From Haematobacter missouriensis (GTDB lineage: Bacteria; Pseudomonadota; Alphaproteobacteria; Rhodobacterales; Rhodobacteraceae): a stretch of DNA of 64,000 nucleotides. A program made the translations under genes and the position numbers. Of the stretch, positions 8,691 to 17,795 are shown piece after piece (the stretch's first letter is position 1; each line of letters opens with the position of its first letter). Where the stretch lies: the NCBI RefSeq assembly GCF_000740775.1, contig NZ_JFGS01000018.1, positions 1 to 64,000 of the forward strand. Reading direction: 5' to 3'. The notes under the pieces are model-generated. The model saw only the letters and a program-made list of their open reading frames with translations, had not been told where the DNA came from and made no database searches.

Positions 8691-10142
8691 ATGACGATGG
8701 TGAAGATGAAGATCGGCGGCGCGGAGCAGGCATCGGGCGGTGGCAGAACCTATCAGCGTCGGAACCCGGTGACCGGTGCCGTTGCGAGCGAGGCGCCGGC
8801 CGCCACGGTCGAGGACGCGGTCGCAGCGGTGGATGCCGCTGCCGCTGCGTTCCCCGACTGGGCGGCGCTTGGCCCGAACGCGCGGCGGGCAGCGCTTCTC
8901 AAGGCTGCGGATGCTATGGCAGCGAAGGGCGACCGTTTCGTTGCGGCGATGGCTGCCGAGATCGGCGCGACCGAGCCTTGGGCGCGGTTCAACGTCTCGC
9001 TCGCGGCTTCCATCCTGCGTGAGGCTGCTGCGCTCACCACGCAGGTGGCGGGAGAGGTGATCCCTTCCGACAAACCGGGCTGTCTGTCTATGTCCATCCG
9101 GGAACCCGCCGGCGTGGTACTGGGCATCGCGCCGTGGAATGCGCCAGTCATCCTCGGCACACGGGCGCTTGCCACCCCATTGGCCTGCGGCAACGCGGTG
9201 GTGTTCAAGGCCTCCGAGATCTGCCCGCTGACCCACGCGCTCATCGTCGAGGCGCTGGAGGAGGGCGGGCTGCCCAAGGGCCTTGTCAGTCTCGTCACGA
9301 ATGCGCCCGACGATGCGGCCGATATCGTCGGTGCGCTCATCGACCATCCCGCAGTGCGGAGGATCAACTTCACCGGCTCGACCAAGGTGGGCAGGATCAT
9401 CGCGGAACGCGCGGCAAGAAACCTGAAACCCGTGCTTCTGGAGCTGGGAGGCAAGGCTCCGTTCCTCGTCCTCAAGGATGCCGATGTGGACGAAGCGGTG
9501 AAGGCCGCGATCTTTGGCGCCTTCTTCAACCAGGGCCAGATCTGCATGTCCACCGAACGGATCATCCTCGCCCCCGAGATCGCGGAGGATTTCGCGGCGA
9601 AGTTCATCGCGCGCGCAAAGGTTCTGACCGCAGGCAACCCGGCTGACGGACAGGCGCCGCTTGGCGCGGTGGTCGATCTGCGCACGGTGGAGAAGGTTGT
9701 CGGGCTGATTGAGGATGCGCGCGAGAAGGGTGCGGAAGTGCATGCGGCCGGTACGACCGAAGGTGTGCTCATGCCCGCGCAGGTGGTGGACCGAGTCACC
9801 TCTGACATGCGCATCGCCTATGAGGAAAGCTTCGGCCCGGTCGTGGCGCTCTTCCGCGCTGCGGACGAGGCGGATGCGATCCGTATCGCCAACGATACCG
9901 AATACGGCCTGTCCGCCGCGGTCTTCACCCGCGATACGGCCCGCGGGCTGGACGTCGCGCGCCAGATCCGCTCCGGCATATGCCATATCAACGGGCCGAC
10001 GGTGCATGACGAGGCACAGATGCCCTTCGGCGGGGTGAAGGCATCGGGTTACGGCCGCTTCGGCGGGAAAGCGGGGATTGCCGAATTCACCGATCTGCGT
10101 TGGATCACCATGGAAACACGGCCCGGCCAGTATCCCCTGTAA
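8691..10142 (+). CDS. NAD(P)-dependent aldehyde dehydrogenase (vanillin/salicylaldehyde type)
   Basis: A 483-residue aldehyde dehydrogenase with the catalytic pair Glu251 (LELGGKAP) and Cys285 (FNQGQICMST), and the coenzyme motif NFTGSTKVG near 226-234. The FNQGQICMSTER and IREPAGVVLGIAPWNAPVILG segments resemble vanillin, salicylaldehyde and benzaldehyde dehydrogenases more than betaine or succinate-semialdehyde enzymes, so an aromatic aldehyde is the likely substrate. ATG 8691 has CGGAGG 8 nt upstream; ATG 8685 is too close to it. The GntR regulator follows on the same strand, and an MFS carrier lies nearby. Confidence 0.82.
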   Translation: MTMVKMKIGGAEQASGGGRTYQRRNPVTGAVASEAPAATVEDAVAAVDAAAAAFPDWAALGPNARRAALLKAADAMAAKGDRFVAAMAAEIGATEPWARFNVSLAASILREAAALTTQVAGEVIPSDKPGCLSMSIREPAGVVLGIAPWNAPVILGTRALATPLACGNAVVFKASEICPLTHALIVEALEEGGLPKGLVSLVTNAPDDAADIVGALIDHPAVRRINFTGSTKVGRIIAERAARNLKPVLLELGGKAPFLVLKDADVDEAVKAAIFGAFFNQGQICMSTERIILAPEIAEDFAAKFIARAKVLTAGNPADGQAPLGAVVDLRTVEKVVGLIEDAREKGAEVHAAGTTEGVLMPAQVVDRVTSDMRIAYEESFGPVVALFRAADEADAIRIANDTEYGLSAAVFTRDTARGLDVARQIRSGICHINGPTVHDEAQMPFGGVKASGYGRFGGKAGIAEFTDLRWITMETRPGQYPL

Positions 10143-10158
10143 GCCAGTATCCCCTGTA
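10126..10158 (+). repeat. 17-bp tandem duplication over the aldehyde dehydrogenase stop codon
   Basis: GCCAGTATCCCCTGTA occurs at 10126-10141 and again at 10143-10158. The first copy encodes the last residues and gives the first base of the TAA stop; the second is noncoding. A recent slippage duplication is the simplest reading. Confidence 0.85.
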
Positions 10159-10224
10159 GGCCACCTCACCGCTTGCGCTCGCGCGCCGGATCGGCAGGAT
10201 GCGCGCGAGACGCAGGAGAAATGC

Positions 10225-10911
10225 ATGGCCCAGTTGAAGGGTGACAGGACCGAAGCCATCTGCCGTGCCATCCGCCGGGCTATCATCGAAGGCGCGCTGA
10301 TGCCCGGTGACCGGCTGCCGGAAGACGGTGTGGGCGACTCCTTCGGGGTGAGCCGCACGCTTGCCCGCCATGCGCTTGGCCAGCTGGCGGCCGAGGGGCT
10401 GGTCGATCTCCGCCGTAACCGGATCGCCACGGTCGCAGCCCCCACACCGGAGGAAGCGCGCGATATCTTCGACATCCGAATCGCGCTTGAACGGCAGGTG
10501 GTGGGCCATCTGGCCGGCGTGCTCACAGAGAAACAGGCGGCCGAACTCCGCGCGCTGGTGAAGGCGGAGGACGACGCGCGTCATGGGCCGGATGGCCACG
10601 CAATCCGTTTGGCGACGGAGTTCCATGTCCGCCTTGCCGAAATGACGGAGAAGCCGATCCTCATCCGCTATGTTACGGAAATCTGCTACCGGGCGGGGCT
10701 GTCACTTTCCACCCTCGCGCGCCCCCATTCTTCGGATTGCGCGGTGAGCGAGCATCTCGACCTGATCGAAACCATCCGTACCGGACCCCGGGAAGCGGCG
10801 ATGGAGCTCATGGACAGGCACCTTGAGGCGGTCGCCTCTCGCGCGCTGTTGTCGAGCAAAGGGGTGAGGACCCGGGAGCTTGCCGATATACTTGCCCCGT
10901 ACCTGAGCTGA
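10225..10911 (+). CDS. GntR-family regulator (FCD/FadR subfamily)
   Basis: A 228-residue regulator with an N-terminal winged helix (about 1-70, GDRLPEDGVGDSFGVSRTLARHALGQLAAEGLV) and an all-helical FCD effector domain. The FCD domain has the ligand- or metal-binding pattern of Asp (DIFDIRIALE) and His residues (FHVRLAEMT, SEHLDLI, MDRHLEAV). I chose ATG 10225 because AGGAGA lies 6 nt upstream. It follows the aldehyde dehydrogenase by 82 bp and probably controls it or the nearby amidohydrolase and carrier genes. Confidence 0.87.
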   Translation: MAQLKGDRTEAICRAIRRAIIEGALMPGDRLPEDGVGDSFGVSRTLARHALGQLAAEGLVDLRRNRIATVAAPTPEEARDIFDIRIALERQVVGHLAGVLTEKQAAELRALVKAEDDARHGPDGHAIRLATEFHVRLAEMTEKPILIRYVTEICYRAGLSLSTLARPHSSDCAVSEHLDLIETIRTGPREAAMELMDRHLEAVASRALLSSKGVRTRELADILAPYLS

Positions 10912-10952
10912 CGTGGGTTGAGGCCCGCAGCAAATGGCGGAGACCCCGATGG

Positions 10953-11354
10953 CTACCGTCTGGAAAGGGCAGGGTCCAGCAGCCATTCGGCGCTGTCGTT
11001 CCAGACGTCCGTCTCCCATATCAATCCGTCCTCCACCACGAAACGATCCACGAAGCGGTTGTGATCGAAGGGCGTCCCGTCCGGCCAGGCGCCGTAGAGA
11101 TGACCGGTGCAGTAAACTACCGTGCGTGCGCCGTCCGGCATCGCATCGTACCGGTCGATCCGCTTCTTCACCCACGCATAGCGGGCCGTATTGACACGCG
11201 TCGGCCCGTCAGGGGCCGTGAATTCCCGGTTGCCGGTGAAGCGGCACAGGAATTGCGGTGCGACACAAGCTGCGGCGGCGACGGGGTCCGGGCGCATTGA
11301 AGCCTCAAGGTAGGCCCTCACCGCCGCCACGTCCCGCTCGGTCCTGTCGCTCAT
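10953..11354 (-). CDS. NTF2-like / SnoaL-like protein
   Basis: A 133-residue single-domain protein of the NTF2-like superfamily. It starts with a helical segment (DVAAVRAYLEASMRPDPVAAAACVAPQF) and continues with strands containing GPTRVNTARYAWVKKRIDRYD and DHNRFVDRFVVEDGLIWETDVWND, the curved sheet of small-molecule cyclases, isomerases and polyketide-modifying proteins. GAGG lies 7 nt before the ATG. It is divergent from the amidohydrolase (63 bp apart) and may act on the same compound. Family is visible; the reaction is unknown. Confidence 0.7.
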   Translation of the reverse strand: MSDRTERDVAAVRAYLEASMRPDPVAAAACVAPQFLCRFTGNREFTAPDGPTRVNTARYAWVKKRIDRYDAMPDGARTVVYCTGHLYGAWPDGTPFDHNRFVDRFVVEDGLIWETDVWNDSAEWLLDPALSRR

Positions 11355-11417
11355 TGCCAACCTCGGGCTAAACTGCATACACATACAGGATACTGAACCG
11401 GCAGCAGGAGACAAGCC

Positions 11418-12632
11418 GTGACGTTCGACCTCATCCTGCGCAACCTGCGGCCGTTCCCCGACGCGCAGGCAACGGACATCGGCATCCGCGATGGCCGGAT
11501 CGCGGAGATAGGGACATTGGTGGGGCAGGGGGAGGATTTCGGCGGTCGGATCGCCGTGCCCGGACTGGTGGAAAGCCACATCCATCTCGACAAGGCGGGC
11601 CTGATCTGCCGCTGCGGACAGGGCGCCGGGAGCCTTGCCGAGGCCGTCGCCGCCGTCTCCCGTCTGAAGCGGGACTTCAGCGAGGCCGATGTCCATGCCC
11701 GGGGTGCGCGGGTGGTGGAGGCGGCGATCCGGCAGGGCACGATGCACATGCGCGCCCATGTCGAGGTGGACCCCCGCGTGGGCCTGCGGAGTTTCGCGGC
11801 GATGAAACGCCTGCAGGCGGACTATGCCTTTGCGCTCGACCTCACGCTCTGCCCGTTTCCGCAGGAGGGGCTGACCAATGATCCCGGTGCGGAGGCGCTG
11901 CTCCGGCAAGCGCTGGCGGAAGGTGCGGACCTGATCGGCGGCTGCCCCTATACCGACACCGACCCGGAGGAGCAGATCCGCCGCATCTTCGCCATGGCGG
12001 TCGAGCATGACGTGGATATCGACTTCCATCTGGACTTCGACCTCGATCCCGGCTGGACGCATATGGATGCCGTCTGTGAGGCGACGGCCCGTGCGGGCTG
12101 GCAGGGCCGGGTCACCATCGGTCACGCGACGAAACTTGCGGCGATGGGGGAGGGGTCCTTTGCGCGGTATGCGGACCTGCTCCTGTCGGCAGGGGTGGGG
12201 GTGACGGCTCTGCCGTCCACCGACCTCTATCTGAACGGGCGATCGGAGGGGTTCCGCGCGGCGCGCGGCGTGGCGCCGGTGCATCTGCTTGCCGCGCGGG
12301 GGGGCAATGCCTCCGTCGCCACCAACAACGTGATGAACCCTTTCACCCCCTATGGCGATGCTTCGCTGCTGCGCATGGCCAACCTCTATGCCAACGTGAT
12401 GCAGCTCGGCCCGGAGGCGTTTCCGCTTTGCATGGCCCTCATCACGAAGGGGGCGGCACGGTTGATGAGATTGGAGGGTTACGGGCTGGCGGTGGGCGAC
12501 CGGGCGGATATCGTCGTGCTGGATGCCACCGATCCGGTCGAGGCGTTTGGCTGCATCGCCCAACCCCTTGCCGGGTTCAAGCGTGGGCGGCCGAGTTTCT
12601 TGCGCCCGTCCGCCCGGATCCTGCACCCCTGA
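11418..12632 (+). CDS. Cytosine-deaminase-like amidohydrolase
   Basis: A 404-residue metal-dependent hydrolase starting at GTG with GGAGA upstream. It follows the cytosine deaminase/AtzC-type pattern: His54-x-His56 (HIHLDK), MRAHVEVD at 111-118, FPQEG at 147-151, His204 (DFHLD), His236 (TIGHATK) and a YLNGR segment. It differs at a key point: the aspartate-rich motif that in E. coli cytosine deaminase gives the last metal ligand is here ATNNVMNPF (Asn303-Asn304), and the glutamate after HxD is Phe207. The substrate is therefore uncertain and may not be cytosine. It ends 3 bp from the convergent MFS gene, which may carry the substrate. Confidence 0.75.
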   Translation: MTFDLILRNLRPFPDAQATDIGIRDGRIAEIGTLVGQGEDFGGRIAVPGLVESHIHLDKAGLICRCGQGAGSLAEAVAAVSRLKRDFSEADVHARGARVVEAAIRQGTMHMRAHVEVDPRVGLRSFAAMKRLQADYAFALDLTLCPFPQEGLTNDPGAEALLRQALAEGADLIGGCPYTDTDPEEQIRRIFAMAVEHDVDIDFHLDFDLDPGWTHMDAVCEATARAGWQGRVTIGHATKLAAMGEGSFARYADLLLSAGVGVTALPSTDLYLNGRSEGFRAARGVAPVHLLAARGGNASVATNNVMNPFTPYGDASLLRMANLYANVMQLGPEAFPLCMALITKGAARLMRLEGYGLAVGDRADIVVLDATDPVEAFGCIAQPLAGFKRGRPSFLRPSARILHP

Positions 12633-12635
12633 CGG

Positions 12636-13868
12636 TCAGGAAAGCTGCTCGCCCTTCCGCTCTGGGATCAGGAAGAACATCGCTATGATGTCGAGGACAT
12701 AGAGCGCGGCCAGCAGGGCGATGGCGGTCTGGAACCCATGCGTAGCCGCGATCGCGCCCACCACCACCGGGCCGAAGCCGCCCACCGCGCGGCCCACGTT
12801 GAACAGCACATTCTGCGCCGTGGCCCGTGCCGCCGTCGGGTAAAGCTCGCTCATCAGCGCGCCGTAGCCGCCGAGCATTCCGTTGACGAAAAAGCCCATG
12901 ACCGCGCCGCCGATCAGCAGCGCCGTCGGGTCCGTCAGGCGGGAATAGGCCAGCACCATCACCGCTGCCCCAAGCATATAGCCAAAGAATGCCGGCCGCC
13001 GCCCGACCCGGTCCGCGATATGGCCGAAGCAGAAGATACCTGCCGCCATGCCAAGGATCGTCACCGCCGTCCACAGCGCGGATTGCGTAAGCGCAAAGCC
13101 GAACCGGGTGGAGAGGTAGTTCGGCAGCCAGATCATCACGCCGTAGTAGCCGAAGTTCTGCACCGAGCAAAGGATCACCATGCCGAGGCTGATCTTCCGC
13201 GTCTCCCTGTCGGCGACAAGCAGGCCAAGGGGGGAGCGGGCGGGCCGCTGGCGCGACTTCTCCACGAACACCTCCGGCTCATGCAGCGTGCGGCGGATCA
13301 CCCATGCCGCCAGCGCCGGAAACAGGCCGATCACGAACATGCCCCGCCAGCCGATGACCGGCAGCAGGAGCGGCGTGATGAGCGCGGCCGCGAGCACGCC
13401 CGCCTGCCAGCCCAGCCCGACGTAGGAGGAGGCGCGCGCGCGTTTCGATGCAGGCCATGCTTCCGCGACCAGCGCCATGCCGATGCCGAACTCTCCGCCC
13501 AGGCCCAGCCCTGCGATGGTGCGGTAGATCAGCAGGTCCCAGTAGCCCTGCGCCAAGGCGCTCAGCCCGGTGAACACGGCAAAGACCACAATGGTCCAGG
13601 TCAGCACCTTGACGCGGCCCAGCCGGTCGGAGAGCATCCCGAACAGGATGCCGCCTACCACGGCGCCCACCAGCGTCGCAGTGACGAGGGAGGCCGCCTG
13701 CGCCGGGCTGAGGCCCAGATCCTGCGAGATGGGCTTCAGCATGAAGCCAAGGATCAGCAGGTCGAACCCGTCCATCGCATAGCCGATGGCCGATCCCCAG
13801 AGCGCCTTGCGCGCCCTCGCATCCACCGGGCGGTCGTCCCACGCCGCCCCGGTCCGTTCTTCGACCAT
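12636..13868 (-). CDS. MFS transporter, aromatic acid/sugar-acid type
   Basis: A 410-residue major-facilitator carrier with about 12 membrane segments. After helix 1 comes GYAMDGFDLLILGFML, the DGFD-type motif of aromatic-acid:H+ symporters. GMLSDRLGRVKVL is the loop 2-3 signature, and IADRVGRRP its repeat in the second half. GGEFGIGMALVAEAWP is also typical. The substrate is probably an organic acid or the amidohydrolase substrate or product; sequence alone does not decide. A GGGAGC site precedes the ATG. Confidence 0.85.
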   Translation of the reverse strand: MVEERTGAAWDDRPVDARARKALWGSAIGYAMDGFDLLILGFMLKPISQDLGLSPAQAASLVTATLVGAVVGGILFGMLSDRLGRVKVLTWTIVVFAVFTGLSALAQGYWDLLIYRTIAGLGLGGEFGIGMALVAEAWPASKRARASSYVGLGWQAGVLAAALITPLLLPVIGWRGMFVIGLFPALAAWVIRRTLHEPEVFVEKSRQRPARSPLGLLVADRETRKISLGMVILCSVQNFGYYGVMIWLPNYLSTRFGFALTQSALWTAVTILGMAAGIFCFGHIADRVGRRPAFFGYMLGAAVMVLAYSRLTDPTALLIGGAVMGFFVNGMLGGYGALMSELYPTAARATAQNVLFNVGRAVGGFGPVVVGAIAATHGFQTAIALLAALYVLDIIAMFFLIPERKGEQLS

Positions 13869-14002
13869 CGCCTTGCTCCCGGATTTTGCTGTCGGCCTGC
13901 TCTATGCGACGTCCGGTCGCAGGGCAATCCGTTGCACTCTATGCCGGGGCAAGGGACGCGGGGTCTGCCCGGGAAGCGGGCGGAGCGCCTGTTTCCCGGG
14001 CA

Positions 14003-14815
14003 TCAGCCGAGGCGGAACCGCCGAAGCCCGAGCGCGACGAGAAACATGCCCGTCAGCAGAAGCACCACCGTGGGTGCCGGCGCGCTGTCGAGGAAGAAGC
14101 TGAGATAGACCCCGCCCAGCATCGCCAGGAGACAGGAAAGCGCGGCGACGGCCATCATCACCGGAAACCGCCGCGACGCCAGAAATCCGATGGCACCCGG
14201 CGCGATGAGCAGCCCGACGGCAAGGATCAGCCCCGTTGCCGACAGCAGCGCCACGATCATCAGCGACAGCAGCACCAGCAACCCGTAGTGAAGCACCCCC
14301 GTGGGCAGCCCCATCGCCCGCGCCTGTACAGGGTCGAAGGCGTGGAGCAGCAGGTCGCGCCACTTGAGCAGCAGCGTCCCCCCGACCAGCAGGGAAATCG
14401 CCCCCGCCGTCCACAGATCATGTGGCCCGACGCCCAGCATGTTACCGAACAGGATATGATCCAGATGCGCGTCGGACGGGATGGAGGTGTAAAGGACGAT
14501 CCCCAGGCCGAACATGCCGGAGAACACGATGCCCATGACCGTGTCGCGCTTCACCCGGCTGTTGTCGGAGAGATAGCCGGTGGCAAGCGCCGCTGTCATT
14601 CCCGCCCCGAAGGCGCCGAGGATCAGCGGGATCTGCAGGACATAGGCTATGACGATGCCGGGCAACACGGCATGGCTCACCGCGTCTCCCATCAGCGCCC
14701 AGCCCTTCAGCACAAGAAAGCACGACAGGAGCGCGGCCGGAACCGCCACGATCGCCGCGATGAGAAAGGCGTTCTGCATAAAGGGGAAGTGGAACGGGAG
14801 GAGCAGGGTTTCCAT
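14003..14815 (-). CDS. sitD: Mn/Fe ABC transporter permease SitD
   Basis: A 270-residue inner-membrane permease of the metal ABC-3 family with eight or nine hydrophobic segments. AALLSCFLVLKGWALMGDAVSHAVLPG near 25-50 is the family signature. It is the last gene of the sit operon, and its start overlaps the sitC stop by one base (TGATG). It should form the membrane channel with SitC. Confidence 0.9.
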   Translation of the reverse strand: METLLLPFHFPFMQNAFLIAAIVAVPAALLSCFLVLKGWALMGDAVSHAVLPGIVIAYVLQIPLILGAFGAGMTAALATGYLSDNSRVKRDTVMGIVFSGMFGLGIVLYTSIPSDAHLDHILFGNMLGVGPHDLWTAGAISLLVGGTLLLKWRDLLLHAFDPVQARAMGLPTGVLHYGLLVLLSLMIVALLSATGLILAVGLLIAPGAIGFLASRRFPVMMAVAALSCLLAMLGGVYLSFFLDSAPAPTVVLLLTGMFLVALGLRRFRLG

Positions 14816-15660
14816 CAGGCGGCCTCCTTCGTCCGGCGGCGGGCGGCCAGCCGTCCGTGCCGGGGGGCGAGAAGGAACGCCAGCAGGAACACTGCCGTCT
14901 GAAGGCAGACGATGATCCCGCCCGTCGCCCCGTTCAGGAAGTAGCTGAGATAGGCGCCAAGAAAGCTCGTCCCCGCGCCGATGGCCACGGAGAGCACGAT
15001 CAGCCGGGGGAAACGGTCCGTGAGGAGATAGGCCGTGGCGCCCGGTGTCACCACCATGGCGATCACCAGGAATGCGCCCACCGTCTGCATCGCCGCCACC
15101 ACCGAGGCGGAGAGCAGCATGAAGAACACTCCTTTCAGCAACCCGGGACGGAGGCCGATGGTGCGGGCGTGGACCTCATCGAAGAACACGACCATCAGGT
15201 CTTTCCACTTCGCCAGCAGGATCACCAGCGACACGAGGCCGATCAGCGCGAGCTGCAGTGTGTCCTCCGGCGTGATGGCAAGGATATTGCCCATGGTGAT
15301 CGTCTGGATGGAGACGGACATCGGGTTCATCGAGGCCATGAACAGGCCAAGGCCGAAAAAGGCCGTGAAAATCAGCCCTATCACCACATCGACCCGAAGC
15401 CCGGACCGGTCCGAGAGCAGCAGCATCGCGCCCGCCGCCAGCCCGCCCGACAGGAAAGCGCCGAGCGCGAAGGGAAGGCCCAGCATGTAGGCCCCCACCA
15501 CACCTGGAACGACAGAATGGGACAGGGCGTCGCCGATCAGCGACCAGCCCTTCAGCATCAGGTAGCAGGAGAGGAAGGCGCAGACGCCGCCCACCAGCGC
15601 CGAGACCCACATCGCATTGGTCATGTAGCCGTAAAGAAATGGTTCCCACAGGATGCTCAT
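14815..15660 (-). CDS. sitC: Mn/Fe ABC transporter permease SitC
   Basis: A 281-residue metal ABC-3 permease paralogous to SitD, with the matching signature [27 protein letters not shown] near 26-52 and the ATPase-contact loop around [12 protein letters not shown]. The start overlaps the sitB stop (ATGA). The heterodimer with SitD is typical of SitABCD/YfeABCD manganese and iron importers. Confidence 0.9.
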   Translation of the reverse strand: MSILWEPFLYGYMTNAMWVSALVGGVCAFLSCYLMLKGWSLIGDALSHSVVPGVVGAYMLGLPFALGAFLSGGLAAGAMLLLSDRSGLRVDVVIGLIFTAFFGLGLFMASMNPMSVSIQTITMGNILAITPEDTLQLALIGLVSLVILLAKWKDLMVVFFDEVHARTIGLRPGLLKGVFFMLLSASVVAAMQTVGAFLVIAMVVTPGATAYLLTDRFPRLIVLSVAIGAGTSFLGAYLSYFLNGATGGIIVCLQTAVFLLAFLLAPRHGRLAARRRTKEAA

Positions 15661-16811
15661 TGTCCTGACCCGCTTCCCGCCAGCGTGGATCCTGCGAACG
15701 GATTGCCCGCCGCCCGTTCGCGCGTTGCCTGCGTGCCGGAGGGGTGGACGAGCGGGTCGGAAGGGGCGTGCTGCGACGTGAACTGCAGACCTGCGGCCGG
15801 CTGTCCCGCCCCGCTTCGCGGGGATCGCCCGTTATCGTTCGGGCCGCTCGCCTGGGTTCCCGCGTCAGGCGCCTCCGCGCTTTCTGTTCCCAGTGTGGCG
15901 GCCCTGTGGGTTTCCGGCCGCCCGGCGCCCGCTTCCGGTGTACCGGAGCCGCTCGCGGCATGGACCGCATGCCCCAGTGAAGCCTCCTCGCTTCCCGGCG
16001 GCGCTTCCCGCATCGCCCCTTCGGGAACATCGGATTGCCGGTCAGCCGAGCGGTCACCAGAAGAACCGCCCGTGCGATCTCGATGTGCCCGCGGCTCGCC
16101 AAAGGCGAGGGCGAGGGTCTCGGGTGTGAAGGTTTCCTCCGTCGGACCCGAGGCTAGGACCGTTCCGCGCACCACGACGACGCGGTCGCAGAACTCCGGC
16201 ACACGGGCAAGGTCGTGGGTGGAGACGAGTATCACCCGCCCTTCGTCCCGCAATTCACCCAGCAGGTCGATGATCCGGTCCTCCGTCCCGGCATCGACGC
16301 CTGTAAAGGGTTCGTCGAGCAGGATGAGCCGCCCGTCCTGCGCCAGTGCACGGGCAAGGAACACGCGCTTGCGCTGCCCGCCCGACAGCTCGCCGATCTG
16401 GCGATGGCGGTAGTCGCTCATGCCGACACGGGCGAGGGCGGTGTTCACCGCCTCCCGATCGGCGGCGCGGGGCCGGCGCAGAAAGCCCATGCGGCCATAG
16501 CGACCCATCATCACCACATCCTCCACCAGCACGGGGAAGGTCCAGTCGACCTCCTCGGCCTGCGGCACATAGGCGACGAGGCTCCGGGCAAGCGCCTCCG
16601 CCACGGGCAACCCCAGCAGGCGGACCTCCCCCGAAACGGGGACAAGCCCCATCAGGGCCTTGAACAGCGTGGATTTTCCCGCACCATTCGGCCCGATCAG
16701 GGCGGTAATGGACCCCTCCGGCACGCTGAACCCGGCGCGGCGGAGGGCGGTGTGACCGTTGCGATAGGTGACAGTCACGTCCCGCGCGAGCACTCCCGCT
16801 TCGTCTGTCAC
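15657..16811 (-). CDS. sitB: Mn/Fe ABC transporter ATPase SitB with a long C-terminal tail
   Basis: A 384-residue ABC ATPase. Walker [10 protein letters not shown] (40-48), signature LSGGQ (142-146), Walker B LILLDEP (162-168) and the switch histidine (STHD, His199) are intact. Residues up to about 240 are a normal SitB core. Residues 241-384 form a low-complexity tail rich in Gly, Ser, Ala, Pro, Glu and Arg with no recognisable fold, making the protein about 90-130 residues longer than usual SitB. It overlaps sitA and sitC by 4 bp each (ATGA), so the tail is bounded by real genes and not an artefact of a missed stop. Confidence 0.88.
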   Translation of the reverse strand: MTDEAGVLARDVTVTYRNGHTALRRAGFSVPEGSITALIGPNGAGKSTLFKALMGLVPVSGEVRLLGLPVAEALARSLVAYVPQAEEVDWTFPVLVEDVVMMGRYGRMGFLRRPRAADREAVNTALARVGMSDYRHRQIGELSGGQRKRVFLARALAQDGRLILLDEPFTGVDAGTEDRIIDLLGELRDEGRVILVSTHDLARVPEFCDRVVVVRGTVLASGPTEETFTPETLALAFGEPRAHRDRTGGSSGDRSADRQSDVPEGAMREAPPGSEEASLGHAVHAASGSGTPEAGAGRPETHRAATLGTESAEAPDAGTQASGPNDNGRSPRSGAGQPAAGLQFTSQHAPSDPLVHPSGTQATRERAAGNPFAGSTLAGSGSGQ

Positions 16812-17710
16812 TGGCTTCCCCCCGCCAGACCGTCCGTTATGGTGCGGGTGGTGGTCTCCAGCAGGTCGAGGAAGGTAGGCACCGGCCCATCCGGCTCCGA
16901 CAGGCTATCCACATAGAGCATGCCGCCATACCGCGCGCCCGTCTCCCGCGCGACCTGTTGCGCGGGGGATTGGCTCACGGTGCTTTCGCAGAACACCGCC
17001 GGAATGTCGTTCGCACGTACCCCGTCGATGACCGCGCGCACCTGTTGGGGCGTGCCCATCTGGTCGGCGTTGATGGGCCAGAGATACAGTTCCCGAAGCC
17101 CGAGATCGCGGGCGAGGTAGCTGAACGCGCCCTCGCAGGTCACCAGCCAGCGACGGTTCTCGGGCAGCGCTGCGATCTCCGCCTTCAGCGGTTCGATGGC
17201 GGCCCGGAGACGATCCTTATATGCAGCCGCATTTCCGGCGTAGACGTCCGCATTGGCAGGGTCGTGCTCCTTGAGGGCGTCGGTGATATTGTCCACATAG
17301 GTCAGCGCCTCCGTCAGCCCCATCCAGGCGTGGGGGTTCGGTTTGCCCTCATAGGAACCGGCGGTGATCGCAATGGGCGTGATTCCATCGCTCACCGTGA
17401 CGGAGGGCACGTCCCCGACGGTGCGCAGGAATTTCTCGAACCAAACCTCGAGGTTCATGCCATTCCACAGGATCAGGTCGGCCCCATGCGCCCGGACCAG
17501 ATCGCGGGGGGTCGGTTCATAGCCATGGATCTCTGCGCCGGGACGGGTGAGGGAAACGACTTCCGCCGCGTCGCCAGCCACCTGTTGCGCCATGTCGGCG
17601 ATCACAGTGAAGGTGGTCACCACCTTCATCCGCTCCTCCGCGCCCGCGGTGCCGGTTAGCAGCGCAAGTGCCGCCGTTGCGCCGAGTATGCGTTTCCCGA
17701 TCCGAGTCAT
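16808..17710 (-). CDS. sitA: Mn/Fe periplasmic binding protein SitA
   Basis: A 300-residue cluster-9 metal-binding lipocalin-independent periplasmic protein with an N-terminal signal peptide (cleavage after about GTAGA). Likely metal ligands are His in EIHGYEP, His in NPHAWM, Glu in TCEGAF and Asp in [11 protein letters not shown] prefer ATG 17710 (MTRIGKR) over ATG 17743: AGGAGCGG lies just upstream, and the signal peptide begins properly there. A Fur/Mur-type box lies 39 bp upstream. First gene of sitABCD; the neighbours show a complete importer, and manganese is the most likely main substrate. Confidence 0.9.
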   Translation of the reverse strand: MTRIGKRILGATAALALLTGTAGAEERMKVVTTFTVIADMAQQVAGDAAEVVSLTRPGAEIHGYEPTPRDLVRAHGADLILWNGMNLEVWFEKFLRTVGDVPSVTVSDGITPIAITAGSYEGKPNPHAWMGLTEALTYVDNITDALKEHDPANADVYAGNAAAYKDRLRAAIEPLKAEIAALPENRRWLVTCEGAFSYLARDLGLRELYLWPINADQMGTPQQVRAVIDGVRANDIPAVFCESTVSQSPAQQVARETGARYGGMLYVDSLSEPDGPVPTFLDLLETTTRTITDGLAGGSQ

Positions 17711-17748
17711 TTCCGCTCCTGTCCTGCCTGGCTTTTCGCTCATACCAT

Positions 17749-17767
17749 GAAAATGATAATCATTCGC
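17749..17767. promoter_or_regulatory. Fur/Mur-type metal box upstream of sitA
   Basis: GAAAATGATAATCATTCGC matches the 19-bp Fur consensus GATAATGATAATCATTATC at 16 positions and is centred on the palindrome ATGATAATCAT. In Rhizobiales and Rhodobacterales, sitABCD is commonly repressed by the Mn-sensing Fur homologue Mur through such a site; that assignment is inference. Confidence 0.85.
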
Positions 17768-17795
17768 AAAAAGTCAAGAAAGATCGTCGAGACGG

